Shown here piece by piece: positions 36,158 through 46,448 of a stretch of 64,000 nt of DNA (the first letter of the stretch is position 1; the number at the start of each line of letters is the position of its first letter). The position numbers were made by a program, and so were the translations under genes. This stretch comes from Billgrantia azerbaijanica. GTDB taxonomy: Bacteria > Pseudomonadota > Gammaproteobacteria > Pseudomonadales > Halomonadaceae. The stretch lies in contig SBLD01000012.1 in NCBI GenBank assembly GCA_004551485.1, positions 1 to 64,000 of the forward strand, read 5' to 3'. The notes beneath the pieces are model-generated. The model was not told where the DNA came from. It worked only from the letters and a program-made list of their open reading frames with translations, and ran no database searches.

Positions 36158-38263
36158 ATGGCCGACCAGACCGGACTGCAGTTCACCCTGAGCCTCGCCG
36201 GCGTCGCTTCCGAACAAGCGGAGGCCGAGCTGGCGGTGATCGACTTCACCCACGAGGAGGCGCTGTCGGCGCCTTTCCACCTGCGGGTGCGCTTCGCCAG
36301 CCGCGCCGCCGACCTCGCGCCGGCGGCGCTGCTCGACCGCCCGGCGAGCCTCACCGTGTGGCAGGACGGCGAGCCGCTGCGCCGCGTTCACGGCATCGTC
36401 GCCGAGTTCGGCCGTGGCGACCGCGGCCATCGCCGCAGCCACTACCAGGCGGTGATCCGCCCCTCGCTGTGGCGGCTCTCGCTGCGCCAGAACTCGCGGA
36501 TCTTCCAGCGCGTCTCGCCGCTGACGATCCTCAACACCCTGTGCGAGGAGCGCGGCCTGACTGACGTGGCCTTCGCGGTGACCCGCGAGCCGGAGGAGCG
36601 CGAGTACTGCGTGCAGTACCGCGAGACCGACCTCGCCTTCCTCGAGCGCCTGGCCGCCGAGGAGGGGCTGTTCTACTTCCATGAGTTCGAGGACGCCGAC
36701 CTCGGCGCCCACCGGCTGGTGTTCGCCGACGACCCCCAGGTGCTCACCGCCCTCGGCGAGCGGACCTATCATCACCGTGCCGGCGGCAGCGCGCCCCAGC
36801 GTCACCTGCGGCGGCTGACCCAGACCGCCCGGGTGCGCCCGGCCCGCGCCCAGCTCAAGGACTATTCGTTCAAGCAGCCGGCGTACGCTCAGCTCCACGA
36901 TCATCAAGGCCAGGGGCTGGAGCAGCACAGCCAGCGGTCGGACTACGAGCACTACGACTACCCGGGCCGCTACAAGGCCGACGCCTCGGGCCAGGCCTTC
37001 ACCCGTCACCGCCTGGAGCACCTGAGACGCGACGCCCTGACCCTGGCCGGCGAGAGCGACCTGCCGGAGCTCGCCCCGGGCGCGCGCTTCACCCTGGCCG
37101 ATCACGACGTCGGCGAGTTCAACCGTGGCTGGCAGGTGGTCAATCTGGTCCATAAGGGCGAGCAGCCCCAGGCGCTGGAAGAAGATGCCGTGCAGGCCGA
37201 CGGCATGACCCGCTACCACAACGAAGTGGTGCTGACCCCGGACGACGCCGCCTGGCGCCCGGCGCCGCAGCCCAAGCCGCGGGTCGATGGCCCCCAGGTG
37301 GCCTTCGTGGTAGGCCCCGAGGGCGAGGAGATCCACTGCGACGCGCACGGCCGGGTGCGCTGCCAGTTCCCCTGGGACCGCTACGCGGCGCCGGACGAGA
37401 CGGCCAGCGCCTGGATTCGCGTCAGCCAGGGCTGGGCCGGGGGCGGCTACGGCATGATGGCGATCCCGCGCATCGGCCACGAGGTGATCGTCTCCTTCCT
37501 GGAGGGCGACCCGGACCAGCCGCTGATCACCGGGCGCACCTACCACGCGGTGAACACCCCGCCGTACCCGCTGCCCGAGCACAAGACGCGCACCGTGCTG
37601 CGCACCCAGACCCACCAGGGCGAGGGCTTCAACGAGCTGCGCTTCGAGGACCAGCGCGACGCCGAACAGATCTGGCTGCATGCCCAGAAGGACCTGGAGC
37701 TGCTCACCGAGAACGACCGCACCGAGGAGATCCGCCGCGACAGCCACCTGGCCATCAAGCGCGACCGCATCAGCGAGCTCGACCGCGACGACCACCTCGC
37801 CGTGCACGGCGAGCGGCGCACCCAGATCGACGGCGACGACCACCTCAGCGTGGGCCAGACCCGCCACGAGAAGATCGGCCGCGCCCAGCTCGTCGAGGCC
37901 GGCAGCGAGGTGCACCACCAGGCCGGCATGAAGGTGGTCATCGAGGCCGGCGCCGAGATCACCCTCAAGGCCGGCGGCAGCTTCGTGAAGCTCGACCCTA
38001 GCGGGGTGACCATCGTCGGGCCGAGCGTGAAGATCAACTCCGGCGGCAGCCCCGGCTCGGGCACCGGGCGGAGCGCCCAGGCGCCGATCCTGCCGGGGGA
38101 GGCGACGGAGGAGACGCATGAGGATGTCACCATGGGGCCGGTGTTCGGTAAGCGTCTCGATCAGGCCATGGCGGACGACATTCCGTTGGTGGAACGTTGC
38201 CAGAAGCAGACCGACGGCAGCTGTCCGCTGAGCGACTGTCCCTGCCGTAATGCAGCCTCCTGA
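36158..38263 (+). CDS. vgrG: T6SS spike protein VgrG (TssI), locus 2
   Basis: A 701-residue VgrG, highly similar to the copy at 8231-10354 through the gp27 and gp5 domains ([20 protein letters not shown] near 383). The C-terminal tail after GGSPGSGTG is different: it ends in a Cys-rich stretch with [10 protein letters not shown] expect that tail to choose the adaptor/effector pair encoded downstream. Its TGA overlaps the ATG of the DUF4123 gene. The last 1.4 kb of this region is almost identical to 44221-45611. Confidence 0.96.
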   Translation: MADQTGLQFTLSLAGVASEQAEAELAVIDFTHEEALSAPFHLRVRFASRAADLAPAALLDRPASLTVWQDGEPLRRVHGIVAEFGRGDRGHRRSHYQAVIRPSLWRLSLRQNSRIFQRVSPLTILNTLCEERGLTDVAFAVTREPEEREYCVQYRETDLAFLERLAAEEGLFYFHEFEDADLGAHRLVFADDPQVLTALGERTYHHRAGGSAPQRHLRRLTQTARVRPARAQLKDYSFKQPAYAQLHDHQGQGLEQHSQRSDYEHYDYPGRYKADASGQAFTRHRLEHLRRDALTLAGESDLPELAPGARFTLADHDVGEFNRGWQVVNLVHKGEQPQALEEDAVQADGMTRYHNEVVLTPDDAAWRPAPQPKPRVDGPQVAFVVGPEGEEIHCDAHGRVRCQFPWDRYAAPDETASAWIRVSQGWAGGGYGMMAIPRIGHEVIVSFLEGDPDQPLITGRTYHAVNTPPYPLPEHKTRTVLRTQTHQGEGFNELRFEDQRDAEQIWLHAQKDLELLTENDRTEEIRRDSHLAIKRDRISELDRDDHLAVHGERRTQIDGDDHLSVGQTRHEKIGRAQLVEAGSEVHHQAGMKVVIEAGAEITLKAGGSFVKLDPSGVTIVGPSVKINSGGSPGSGTGRSAQAPILPGEATEETHEDVTMGPVFGKRLDQAMADDIPLVERCQKQTDGSCPLSDCPCRNAAS

Positions 38264-38661
38264 TGGAGACATTGCGTGTGAATACGCTGGAGGCGTTGCT
38301 GGACGACGGTGCAGCCCGCTGGCTGGTGCTCGAGGAAACGGGGACGACCCTGAAGGCGTTGTACGAGTTGTCGACGACGCCCGAGTACGAGTGGCTCTTC
38401 CTGGAGACCGGCTTTGCCGGTTTCCTGAAGCACAGCCCGCTGGTCATTCGCGTAGAGAGCCTGCGCAGTGAGCTGTTCCAGGCCTTTCGGGAGGACCCCG
38501 TCGGCGGGCGTTTCCCCGGCATCCTGGTCACCAGCCACGCTGCCGAGGCCGATGTCCTGGCACACCTGCGTCGCTGCCTGGATGTACGCTTCTACGGCGA
38601 GCGGCTGGGAATGGTGCGCTTCTATCATCCGGCCGTGGCCGCCGCCCTGTTCTCCCCGGAA
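37271..38661 (+). repeat. Direct repeat, parental copy (vgrG 3' half and adaptor 5' half)
   Basis: This 1.39-kb stretch is repeated at 44221-45611, 6950 bp downstream in the same orientation, with only a handful of substitutions that I could find, for example GCC/ACC at 37799/44749. The similarity extends more loosely upstream to about 36915/43865. Such identity indicates recent duplication or ongoing gene conversion. Confidence 0.9.
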
Positions 38662-39123
38662 TCGCAGCCCGGTGCCGAGTGGCTGGGGTTGCTGGAGCGC
38701 TGGATCTGGTTCGGTGGCACCCTGGTTCAGCAGGCGGACGTCGGGCCTGGTTGGTATAGCTTCGGGAAAGGGGATGGACAGGGCGCGTCTCTCTCGGAGA
38801 GCGACTCGTCGTCGCCGATCCCACTCTCGAGCGGCCAGGAGCGTGCCCTGGAGGTCTACATCCGCCAACAGCGCGACTGGCGAACTTATCGGCGTCCCGG
38901 CGAGCTCCTGGAATACGCCGAGACGCGTCGGCACTTTTGGGCCGCTTTTCAGCTGGCCGAAACTCAGGGGATACCGGCCGATCAGCGTGCAGATTTCTTT
39001 GCGGATAGTCGAACACGGCTACCCGAAGACCTCCTGGCGAGGATAGAGGACGTCCCCCTTGAGCAGCGTTGGGGGGCATGGCAAGCGCCGATTGTAGATC
39101 ACGGGAAACGGAGTGCCCGATGA
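38263..39123 (+). CDS. DUF4123 T6SS adaptor, locus 2
   Basis: A 286-residue DUF4123 adaptor. Conserved region: LEALLDDGAARWLVLEETG, YEWLFLETGFAGFLKHSP, GILVTSHAAEADVLAHLRR and VRFYHPAVAAALF. It is translationally coupled to vgrG upstream (1-nt overlap) and to the giant effector downstream (ATGA overlap), so it should load that effector on VgrG. It differs from the locus-1 adaptor outside the core fold. A copy cut off after codon 133 is present at 45213-45611. Confidence 0.9.
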   Translation: METLRVNTLEALLDDGAARWLVLEETGTTLKALYELSTTPEYEWLFLETGFAGFLKHSPLVIRVESLRSELFQAFREDPVGGRFPGILVTSHAAEADVLAHLRRCLDVRFYGERLGMVRFYHPAVAAALFSPESQPGAEWLGLLERWIWFGGTLVQQADVGPGWYSFGKGDGQGASLSESDSSSPIPLSSGQERALEVYIRQQRDWRTYRRPGELLEYAETRRHFWAAFQLAETQGIPADQRADFFADSRTRLPEDLLARIEDVPLEQRWGAWQAPIVDHGKRSAR

Positions 39124-42100
39124 GTCAGGAACTCAGTCAGCACAAGGCATGTGAGCCGCCAAAGCTCTTCATCCAGGTCATGGGCAAGCAGCATCCCGAG
39201 GGGCATCGCTTCGTCTTCTATGACCTCGAGGATCAACAGGAACAGCTGGCCATCGCCGAACGGCTGGAGGAGGAGGACGTGGCCGATCCGGTAAGCCATA
39301 TCCATGGCTGGGACTGGACCGACGAGCCACGCCGCAATGTGTGGCTGGAAATCGCCGCCGAGCAAGGCGCCCCCATCCGGGTGCCGCTGTTCCGGGAGGT
39401 TAGCGAGACACCCTGGCTAGAGCACCCCCATCGGACCACCTGGCAGCATCACGTGGTACAGCCCGTGATGCCGATGGCGCTGTGGGAGTCGTTGCGGGAT
39501 CGTCAATCCCATGCCTTGCCGGTACGCTCCGGGTATCTGTACATCCATTATCGTGGCGCCATCTGGCGCGAGATCGAACTCTCGATCACCGAGCAGGGAC
39601 AGTGGGAGTTCCGGGATGTCGACCTGTCACGTCACCGCGATGGCGAGGGGCGCTATACCGATAACCGTCGGGAGAGTGTCGGTAAGCCGCTGACGGAAGT
39701 CTGGCTGCCGGCTCGTCAGGACCTCGCCTGGTTCTCATCGGCGGTCAGGGTGGCCTTCTCCGAGGTGCAGTGGTCGGCGCCGCGCCTGAACTACCTCGAG
39801 GCCAACGACAGCGAGCGCCAGCGGCGCTTCCAGTCTGTATCGCTCTGCCATCCGACGGATGACGTTCGCAGCGGTCGGTTGCTCACCGCCTCGGCGCTGC
39901 CGGTGCAGCGCGAACGCTGCCCCGGGCTGGAGTGTCGCATCGCCCATCCGCCCCTGTGGACCGAAGACCTGGGCGGTGAGGCCATCGCTTCCCGCTATGC
40001 CCAGGCGGAGGCCGAGCAGCGTCAGCTCGCCGCAGGCGGCAGCGAGGCCATCAATGGGGCCTGGAACAAGGCCAAGATGTCCGACTCCCCCCTGGCGTTG
40101 GAGGCCGGGCTAAGGGCTGCGGCCATGGAGGCCATCTGTGCCGAAGGCCGGCAGTCCGGTGGAAACGAGGACGCTGGGGGCGAGTCGGCCCTCAAGGAGG
40201 CGGCGCCGGCGGGCAGCGATGTGCTGGCGGATGCTCGAACCCGGGAGATACCCGGCCTGGTGCTGGACGATACCCTGTTCGACCTGAGCCATGCCCTGGA
40301 GCAGACGCAGCTGGCCCAGCAGTATCTCTCGCTGTTGCTGGAGCACTGTGCCCAGCATCCGCACCATCGCAGTGCCGTGATGCTCCAGAAACGCGTCATG
40401 CCCGAGCGTATTCGCGGGCAGGCCAACCCGTACCACGAGTTCGCCGACGACGAGGTGCTCGGTTACCGGGCCGGCCCGTTCCATACCGCCGTAGCCACCC
40501 TGGCGCGTGACATCGCCCATGAACTCTGGGAGGCCCACCAGAGCCGGCTGGCCGAGTCGCTCGGTGATCATGACACGCAACGGCTGTTGGCCGATCTCTT
40601 CAGCCTGGAAGACGGCGACTATCTGGCGGGCTTCTACCTGGCGCAGCTGTGCTTCACCTGTCTGAGCATGGATCGCCAGCGTAGTGACACCCTGTGGGAT
40701 GGTGATATCGCTGCCCAGTTCGGGACGCCCCAGGGCGAAGACGCTGCGCGTACCCTGCAGCGCCTCTTGGAAGAGGGCAGCAGTGAGCCGTTGCATGCCA
40801 TGTGTTTCCCGGATGTCGAGGCGCACCCGGTGGACGCGCCCTTCGTGATGCCCGAGCAGGAAGTCAACGACGGCAGCGGCCGCTTCCGCCCCCTGGCGCT
40901 GTCGCAGGAAGCCGAACGCGGCGAGCCGCCGGCACCGGATGAACTGCAGGCCTGGTGGGCGGCGTTACCTGCCGCCATGGCGGCCAACAGCAGCGGCACG
41001 GGTGAGCTCAAGCGCTGGACCAACACCCTGGACGGGATCCTCGGCAAGATCGCCGAGAGCGGCAAGAACCTGCTGGCCCAGGTGGCCGACGAGGGTGAGC
41101 GGACCGCCATGGCGGCCCGCCTCTATCTGCCGGCCTTCAATGCCTCGCGCAGCGCCCTGCCGAACCTGATCGGCGAGCTGACCTTGCAGCCACTCGGTCA
41201 GGTGGACCTCGGGCGCAAGGTGATCCTGGGCGTCGAAGACGTGGCCTCGGGGCTCACCTTTGGTCTCGACAAGGCCGAACGAGAATACCTCGCCAGCAAT
41301 CATCACCGCCGCTTCTATGGAGAGGTGTACCGCACCTCGAATGGCGAGCTCCTGGGCGGCACCAACCAGCAGCGGTTGCGCTCAATGGCCGAGCTGGTCG
41401 AGGCGCGTGAGATACGTTTTATCGTCGCCGATGCTGACTCGCGTGCCGCGCGTCTGGCGCGCCAGGGGCGGCAGCGCATCGGCTTCGCGGAACGGGCTGC
41501 CCAGGCGACCAAGCTGCCTTATATTCTGGTCGTCGTCGAGGCGATGAATTTAGGGCAAGGCACATTCGCTATGATTGAAAGAATGAATAGCAAATCTGTC
41601 CTTAACTTTGGAGCAGCTGCCACAGATTTAGGGCTTGCGTCGCTAAATCTGAGTGACTACATAACAAAGCGTCATCAGGCTGCTCAGCCCATTGCTAGAG
41701 TCAGCGACATCAGCCAAAAGGTGATAATGCGGAACCAAGGGGGCGGTATTATCGCAAGGCTGTTCCCTGAGCTCATCACCGTCAACTGGCTGGTGGCGAA
41801 GGGCTCAGCTTTATTGCTCGCCATCACTATGACTTGGGAAGCCTTCGAACGCTTCGATGAAGGGGATATGGATGCCGGTATCGCCTTCGCTACCGCCGCC
41901 GCCGGTGCGACACTGTTGCTGGTCTTCGGTGGCCCGGTGGGCTGGATCGGTCTGGCCATGCTGCTGGGCGGCGGCGTCACCGGCATTCTGCTGATGGATG
42001 GTCCGCTGGAACAGTGGCTCAAGCACGGCCCCTTCGGAGACCAGCGTGATGATGCCCCTTGGCTGCAGGAGCCTGAGGAGGCTTACTACCGGTTGCAGGG

Positions 42101-42653
42101 CGTGCTGGCCAATATCCAAGTCTCGGCGCGCCGCGTCTCGGTGGTGGAGCGTGATGCCCTGCTGGGGAAGATCGGGGGAGCCAGGGAGTCCTCGAACTGG
42201 AGCACGCTGCCACGAGGTGGCCTCTGGCAGACACAGAACAGCCTGCAGGATATCAATACCGCCATCGAGGTGCGCAGCGCCCTGCCTGGGATGGGCAGTG
42301 AGCTAGAAGATGTCGTGGTGTTGGAGCGTGTCTTGGGTACGCGCACGACTTCGCCGGCGGGCAGCATCTGGGAGCGTGACACTGGCAGTCGACAGCGTCC
42401 ACTACTGACCCGGCTGGGGCAATACACGATCAGCTACTTTCTTCATACGCCGGCTCCCTCGACGGAACGCCGAGGGGGCTTCGGTAGCTTCGATTCCTAC
42501 CGCTGGGACGTTCGATTGCAGTTCAAGGAGTCAGCACGGCGCCCCCCCCTGTTGCCGCATATCTTTCCCGCACCTGCTCCACTGGACGATGGCGCTGTGG
42601 TGCTTAACGACCCTGACGATTACTGGATCAAGGAAACCCTCGATGTCCGCTAA
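39120..42653 (+). CDS. Large T6SS effector of the VasX/BTH_I2691 type
   Basis: An 1177-residue putative membrane-targeting toxin. The N-terminal part (about 10-180) includes LPVRSGYLYIHYRGAIWREI, like the VasX N-terminal region. The long middle is soluble and helical. Near residues 888-960 are hydrophobic stretches (NWLVAKGSALLLAITMTW, FATAAAGATLLLVFGG, WIGLAMLLGGGVTGILLM) that could insert in a target membrane as in colicin-like VasX. A soluble C-terminal domain of about 215 residues follows. Codon use becomes clearly more A/T-rich at about 41530-41760, just before the hydrophobic part. Pore formation is inferred from family resemblance. Position after VgrG and DUF4123 supports the effector assignment. 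Confidence 0.8.
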   Translation: MSQELSQHKACEPPKLFIQVMGKQHPEGHRFVFYDLEDQQEQLAIAERLEEEDVADPVSHIHGWDWTDEPRRNVWLEIAAEQGAPIRVPLFREVSETPWLEHPHRTTWQHHVVQPVMPMALWESLRDRQSHALPVRSGYLYIHYRGAIWREIELSITEQGQWEFRDVDLSRHRDGEGRYTDNRRESVGKPLTEVWLPARQDLAWFSSAVRVAFSEVQWSAPRLNYLEANDSERQRRFQSVSLCHPTDDVRSGRLLTASALPVQRERCPGLECRIAHPPLWTEDLGGEAIASRYAQAEAEQRQLAAGGSEAINGAWNKAKMSDSPLALEAGLRAAAMEAICAEGRQSGGNEDAGGESALKEAAPAGSDVLADARTREIPGLVLDDTLFDLSHALEQTQLAQQYLSLLLEHCAQHPHHRSAVMLQKRVMPERIRGQANPYHEFADDEVLGYRAGPFHTAVATLARDIAHELWEAHQSRLAESLGDHDTQRLLADLFSLEDGDYLAGFYLAQLCFTCLSMDRQRSDTLWDGDIAAQFGTPQGEDAARTLQRLLEEGSSEPLHAMCFPDVEAHPVDAPFVMPEQEVNDGSGRFRPLALSQEAERGEPPAPDELQAWWAALPAAMAANSSGTGELKRWTNTLDGILGKIAESGKNLLAQVADEGERTAMAARLYLPAFNASRSALPNLIGELTLQPLGQVDLGRKVILGVEDVASGLTFGLDKAEREYLASNHHRRFYGEVYRTSNGELLGGTNQQRLRSMAELVEAREIRFIVADADSRAARLARQGRQRIGFAERAAQATKLPYILVVVEAMNLGQGTFAMIERMNSKSVLNFGAAATDLGLASLNLSDYITKRHQAAQPIARVSDISQKVIMRNQGGGIIARLFPELITVNWLVAKGSALLLAITMTWEAFERFDEGDMDAGIAFATAAAGATLLLVFGGPVGWIGLAMLLGGGVTGILLMDGPLEQWLKHGPFGDQRDDAPWLQEPEEAYYRLQGVLANIQVSARRVSVVERDALLGKIGGARESSNWSTLPRGGLWQTQNSLQDINTAIEVRSALPGMGSELEDVVVLERVLGTRTTSPAGSIWERDTGSRQRPLLTRLGQYTISYFLHTPAPSTERRGGFGSFDSYRWDVRLQFKESARRPPLLPHIFPAPAPLDDGAVVLNDPDDYWIKETLDVR

Positions 42654-43638
42654 TGAGTCCTTCGGCGGCTACTACGCCGACACGGCCTATACGCCAGATA
42701 AGCGCCGGCACTGGGAGGAAGAAAATCCCGAGCGCGACAAAATTATAGGCAGTCGGCTGTCTTGGGATCGCAAGACCCAGGATACTGGCCCCAAGGAAAT
42801 GTATGACCCAAGCCATATCGAGATGGCAGAAGTCGAGGAGGAAAAACGCCAAGCTTCGGATGTTGAAGGCGACGATGTCTTTAAAAAGCTTAAGGCTCGC
42901 TATGATCATCAAGCCATGATGCCGCCAAACTATAAGATTACAGCTGTGGTTTTTTATATGACTACTGCTTTTGGAAAAGGTTTTTTTTTCATAAGTGTTA
43001 TTGTTTATGCTTTGATGATTTTGGCTTTCCTGGGGGCGGCTGTTTTTCAGGTCAAGAGTTTTGGAGAGTCTTTTGGCGCGGTTTTGGAGGGGGGGGGAAT
43101 GATTCTCCCATTATCTGTTTTTTTCTTTGTTGCCTGGAAGGGTGGTGAATTTCTAGAAAAGAAACACCCAGATATTTTTCTTGGCCTCCGTAAAGGTCCT
43201 GTGTGGAAGGCTGATCGACAAACAGGAACCTTGACCCTCTATCATCCAAAGAAAGCGTGGAAGAAGCGGGTCGAAGCCCCATTCTATGAATTCGACGCCT
43301 ATCTGCAGAGCTCGCCCGATACTCAGGGCAGCGCTACCTATACGTTGACTCTCTATCATCCCCAGACTCGTGTCTCCCAGAAAATGAAGAGCTTTTTTCC
43401 CTCGACCAAGATGCAGGGTGAGCTGATCGCCGGCTGGCAGTTCCTTCAGCGCTACATGGATGTGTCCCAGCCGCTGCCCGACGTTCCCGGTCTGGAGATC
43501 CATCGCCACAAGGACCCGACCACCGCCGCGGCGGACAAGCGGCGGCGCCGCAACCCCCGCTTCTGGCGTGACAAGTCCGAAGACGAGATCAAGAAGATCC
43601 AGGAGGACAAGTACCGCAAGAACACCCGTCTGCGCTGA
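42643..43638 (+). CDS. Putative membrane immunity protein of the large effector
   Basis: A 331-residue protein starting at ATG 42643, overlapping the effector by 11 bases. Two hydrophobic regions lie at about residues 98-131 (FFFISVIVYALMILAFLGAA) and 148-166 (MILPLSVFFFVAWKGG). The C-terminal third is basic (KRRRRNPRFWRDK). Cytoplasmic parts contain two similar LTLYHP motifs. The first 600 bases are strongly A/T-rich with long T runs (near 42965-43130), unlike any neighbour. Genes directly after VasX-like effectors are usually inner-membrane immunity proteins, which fits. It may belong to DUF6708, but I am not certain. Confidence 0.7.
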   Translation: MSANESFGGYYADTAYTPDKRRHWEEENPERDKIIGSRLSWDRKTQDTGPKEMYDPSHIEMAEVEEEKRQASDVEGDDVFKKLKARYDHQAMMPPNYKITAVVFYMTTAFGKGFFFISVIVYALMILAFLGAAVFQVKSFGESFGAVLEGGGMILPLSVFFFVAWKGGEFLEKKHPDIFLGLRKGPVWKADRQTGTLTLYHPKKAWKKRVEAPFYEFDAYLQSSPDTQGSATYTLTLYHPQTRVSQKMKSFFPSTKMQGELIAGWQFLQRYMDVSQPLPDVPGLEIHRHKDPTTAAADKRRRRNPRFWRDKSEDEIKKIQEDKYRKNTRLR

Positions 43639-43719
43639 CGCGTTGCATGATTTATCACCTGCGGTTTCTTCATCGATCTGACGGGACCCGACAATTAGCG
43701 TTATCGCGGCAAGGATGCC

Positions 43720-45213
43720 GTGTCACATATTCTCGCCCGGGAAGGCGCGCTGTCGTCTGACCTGGCGGTAGCGTGGCCAGACGGTCCGGCCGGGATGGGA
43801 TCTCGGCACCGACCACGAGGGCTTTCCCTCCACGCCGGAGACCGCCGGCAGCTCGAGCAGTACAGCCAGCGGAAGGACTACGAGCACTACGACTACCCGG
43901 GCCGCTACAAGGCCGACGCCTCGGGACAGGCCTTCACCCGCCATCGCCTGGAGCACCTGAGAAGCGACGCCCTGACCCTGGCCGGCGAGAGCGACCTGCC
44001 GGAGCTCGCCCCGGGCACGCGCTTCATCCTGGCCGACCACGACGTGGCCGAGTTCAACCGCGGCTGGCAGGTGGTCAAGGTGGTCCACGAGGGCGAGCAG
44101 CCCCAGGCGCTGGAGGAAGACGCCGTGGGCGTGACCGCCGGGGATCGTGACGGCATGACCCGCTACCACAACGAAGTGGTGCTGACCCCGGACGACGCCG
44201 CCTGGCGCCCCGAACCCGAGCCCAAGCCGCGGGTCGACGGCCCCCAGGTGGCCTTCGTGGTAGGCCCCGAGGGCGAGGAGATCCACTGCGACGCGCACGG
44301 CCGGGTGCGCTGCCAGTTCCCCTGGGACCGCTACGCGGCGCCGGACGAGACGGCCAGCGCCTGGATTCGCGTCAGCCAGGGCTGGGCCGGGGGCGGCTAC
44401 GGCATGATGGCGATCCCGCGCATCGGCCACGAGGTGATCGTCTCCTTCCTGGAGGGCGACCCGGACCAGCCGCTGATCACCGGGCGCACCTACCACGCGG
44501 TGAACACCCCGCCGTACCCGCTGCCCGAGCACAAGACGCGCACCGTGCTGCGCACCCAGACCCACCAGGGCGAGGGCTTCAACGAGCTGCGCTTCGAGGA
44601 CCAGCGCGACGCCGAACAGATCTGGCTGCATGCCCAGAAGGACCTGGAGCTGCTCACCGAGAACGACCGCACCGAGGAGATCCGCCGCGACAGCCACCTG
44701 GCCATCAAGCGCGACCGCATCAGCGAGCTCGACCGCGACGACCACCTCACCGTGCACGGCGAGCGGCGCACCCAGATCGACGGCGACGACCACCTCAGCG
44801 TGGGCCAGACCCGCCACGAGAAGATCGGCCGCGCCCAGCTCGTCGAGGCCGGCAGCGAGGTGCACCACCAGGCCGGCATGAAGGTGGTCATCGAGGCCGG
44901 CGCCGAGATCACCCTCAAGGCCGGCGGCAGCTTCGTGAAGCTCGACCCTAGCGGGGTGACCATCGTCGGGCCGAGCGTGAAGATCAACTCCGGCGGGAGC
45001 CCCGGCTCGGGCACCGGGCAGAGCGCCCAGGCGCCGATCCTGCCGGGGGAGGCGACGGAGGAGACGCATGAGGATGTCACCATGGGGCCGGTGTTCGGTA
45101 AGCGTCTCGATCAGGCCATGGCGGACGACATTCCGTTGGTGGAACGTTGCCAGAAGCAGACCGACGGCAGCTGTCCGCTGAGCGACTGTCCCTGCCGTAA
45201 TGCAGCCTCCTGA
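43720..45213 (+). pseudogene. 5'-truncated vgrG duplicate fused to a PAAR scrap
   Basis: Frame open from a GTG at 43720. From residue about 45 it matches VgrG of 36158-38263 ([18 protein letters not shown] onward) to the very end, but the whole gp27-like N-terminal domain is missing. The preceding 50 bases (43798-43849) match the PAAR gene instead. It is the product of an internal deletion joining PAAR to the vgrG interior. The 497-residue product would lack the base domain and cannot form a normal spike. It differs from the parent by a short insertion GVTAGDRD near 44129-44152. Confidence 0.85.
43798..43849 (+). pseudogene. PAAR gene remnant at the duplication junction
   Basis: About 50 bases match the 5' part of the PAAR gene (35894-35945), covering the segment that encodes [14 protein letters not shown], with a few substitutions. 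They run straight into vgrG-derived sequence near 43850. This shows that the duplicated unit once included PAAR and that 5'-vgrG sequence was lost afterwards. Confidence 0.8.
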
Positions 45214-45611
45214 TGGAGACATTGCGTGTGAATACGCTGGAGGCGTTGCTGGACGACGGTGCAGCCCGCTGGCTGGTGCTCGAGGAAACGGGGACGACCC
45301 TGAAGGCGTTGTACGAGTTGTCGACGACGCCCGAGTACGAGTGGCTCTTCCTGGAGACCGGCTTTGCCGGTTTCCTGAAGCACAGCCCGCTGGTCATTCG
45401 CGTAGAGAGCCTGCGCAGTGAGCTGTTCCAGGCCTTTCGGGAGGACCCCGTCGGCGGGCGTTTCCCCGGCATCCTGGTCACCAGCCACGCTGCCGAGGCC
45501 GATGTCCTGGCACACCTGCGTCGCTGCCTGGATGTACGCTTCTACGGCGAGCGGCTGGGAATGGTGCGCTTCTATCATCCGGCCGTGGCCGCCGCCCTGT
45601 TCTCCCCGGAA
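44221..45611 (+). repeat. Direct repeat, second copy (vgrG 3' half and adaptor 5' half)
   Basis: Copy of 37271-38661 at a constant 6950-bp offset. It ends abruptly at 45611, where IS-derived sequence begins. Confidence 0.9.
45213..45611 (+). pseudogene. DUF4123 adaptor duplicate truncated by IS sequence
   Basis: Identical to codons 1-133 of the intact adaptor (38263-39123) up to AAALFSPES. The sequence then switches at 45611/45612 into the IS element and the frame ends with 33 meaningless codons at 45713. The rest of the duplicated effector-immunity unit is absent. Confidence 0.9.
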
Positions 45612-46106
45612 AGTCGGCACGAAGGCAGCGGTCTATGCACGCCAGGCATACCATGGCCCGGAAGCTGCTGGCCAACTTGTCGTAACGGGTGCAGACCCGG
45701 CGTAGTTCTTTGATCCAACCGAAGCAACGCTCAATGATGTTTCGCTCCCGATACCGGGGCTTGTCAAAGCCTCTCGGAGCACCAGGGCGCGGTTTTCGCT
45801 TCATCTTGCGCCGGGCAATGATCGGCTTCATGCGATGCCGGTCGCAGTAGCGGCGAAGCGGGTCGCTATCGTAGCCCTTGTCCGCCACGATGAAGCGGCA
45901 ACGCTTGCGAGGCCTGCCCTTGGCCCCAGGCAGATGAACTTCCTCCATGGTGGGAATGAAGTGCCGCGAATCCGAGTCCTGCCCCGGCGACAGCGTGAAG
46001 GTCAGCGGCCAACCATGCCGGTCACAGAGCATGTGGATCTTGGTCGTCAGGCCGCCTCGACTCCGTCCCAGGGCATGGTCTACGGGTTCTTCCTGTCCCC
46101 CTTTTT
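45611..46106 (-). CDS. IS5-family transposase, second frame (OrfB)
   Basis: Read in the -1 frame from the slippery run. It begins EEPVDHALGRSRGGLTTKIH and contains the DDE catalytic parts VADKGYDSDPLR and the C-terminal ERNIIERCFGWIKELR (Y-R-E-R...E signature). The natural C-terminus near LRADF has been replaced by adaptor-derived codons, so the annotated end is the junction, not a true stop. Confidence 0.8.
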
Positions 46107-46448
46107 GCCGCCTCCAGAGGCGGCCCGGGTGGCACGGATCGATGTCGAATCGATCATCCAGGTGTCCAGATCCATCAGGCCATCCTCTCGCAGGCGAAGT
46201 TGGAGGCGCGCCAGAATTGCCTCGAAGGTGCCGTCATCGCGCCACTGACGGAAGCGGTCATAAACGGTCTTCCAGGGGCCGTAGCGCTCTGGCAGGTCGC
46301 GCCACTTGGCGCCCGAGCAAAGGATCCAGAAGATGCCGTTTAACACCTGGCGGTCATCGCGACGCGGACGGCCCGTCCTCTGCGGCGGCGAGACGATGTC
46401 TTCGATAAGGGCCCAGCCGTTGTCGGAGATCTCGTAGCGTCCTGCCAT
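46080..46448 (-). CDS. IS5-family transposase, first frame (OrfA)
   Basis: A 122-residue frame with the IS5/DUF4096 N-terminal domain (GWALIEDIVSPPQ, GRPRRDDRQVLNGIFWILCSG, WRDLPERYGPWKTVYDRFRQW) and the first catalytic Asp in WMIDSTSIRA. A run AAAAAGGGGG on the minus strand at 46106-46097 precedes its stop. A -1 shift there joins it to the second frame, the usual programmed frameshift of this IS group. Confidence 0.88.
   Translation of the reverse strand: MAGRYEISDNGWALIEDIVSPPQRTGRPRRDDRQVLNGIFWILCSGAKWRDLPERYGPWKTVYDRFRQWRDDGTFEAILARLQLRLREDGLMDLDTWMIDSTSIRATRAASGGGKKGDRKNP

Noticed and set aside
43720-45213. Functional third VgrG
   Set aside because: The gp27-like base domain is missing and the N-terminus is a fusion to PAAR-derived and unrelated codons.
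45213-45713. Functional short DUF4123 protein
   Set aside because: It is an exact copy of the first 133 codons of the intact adaptor, then reads into IS DNA out of context.
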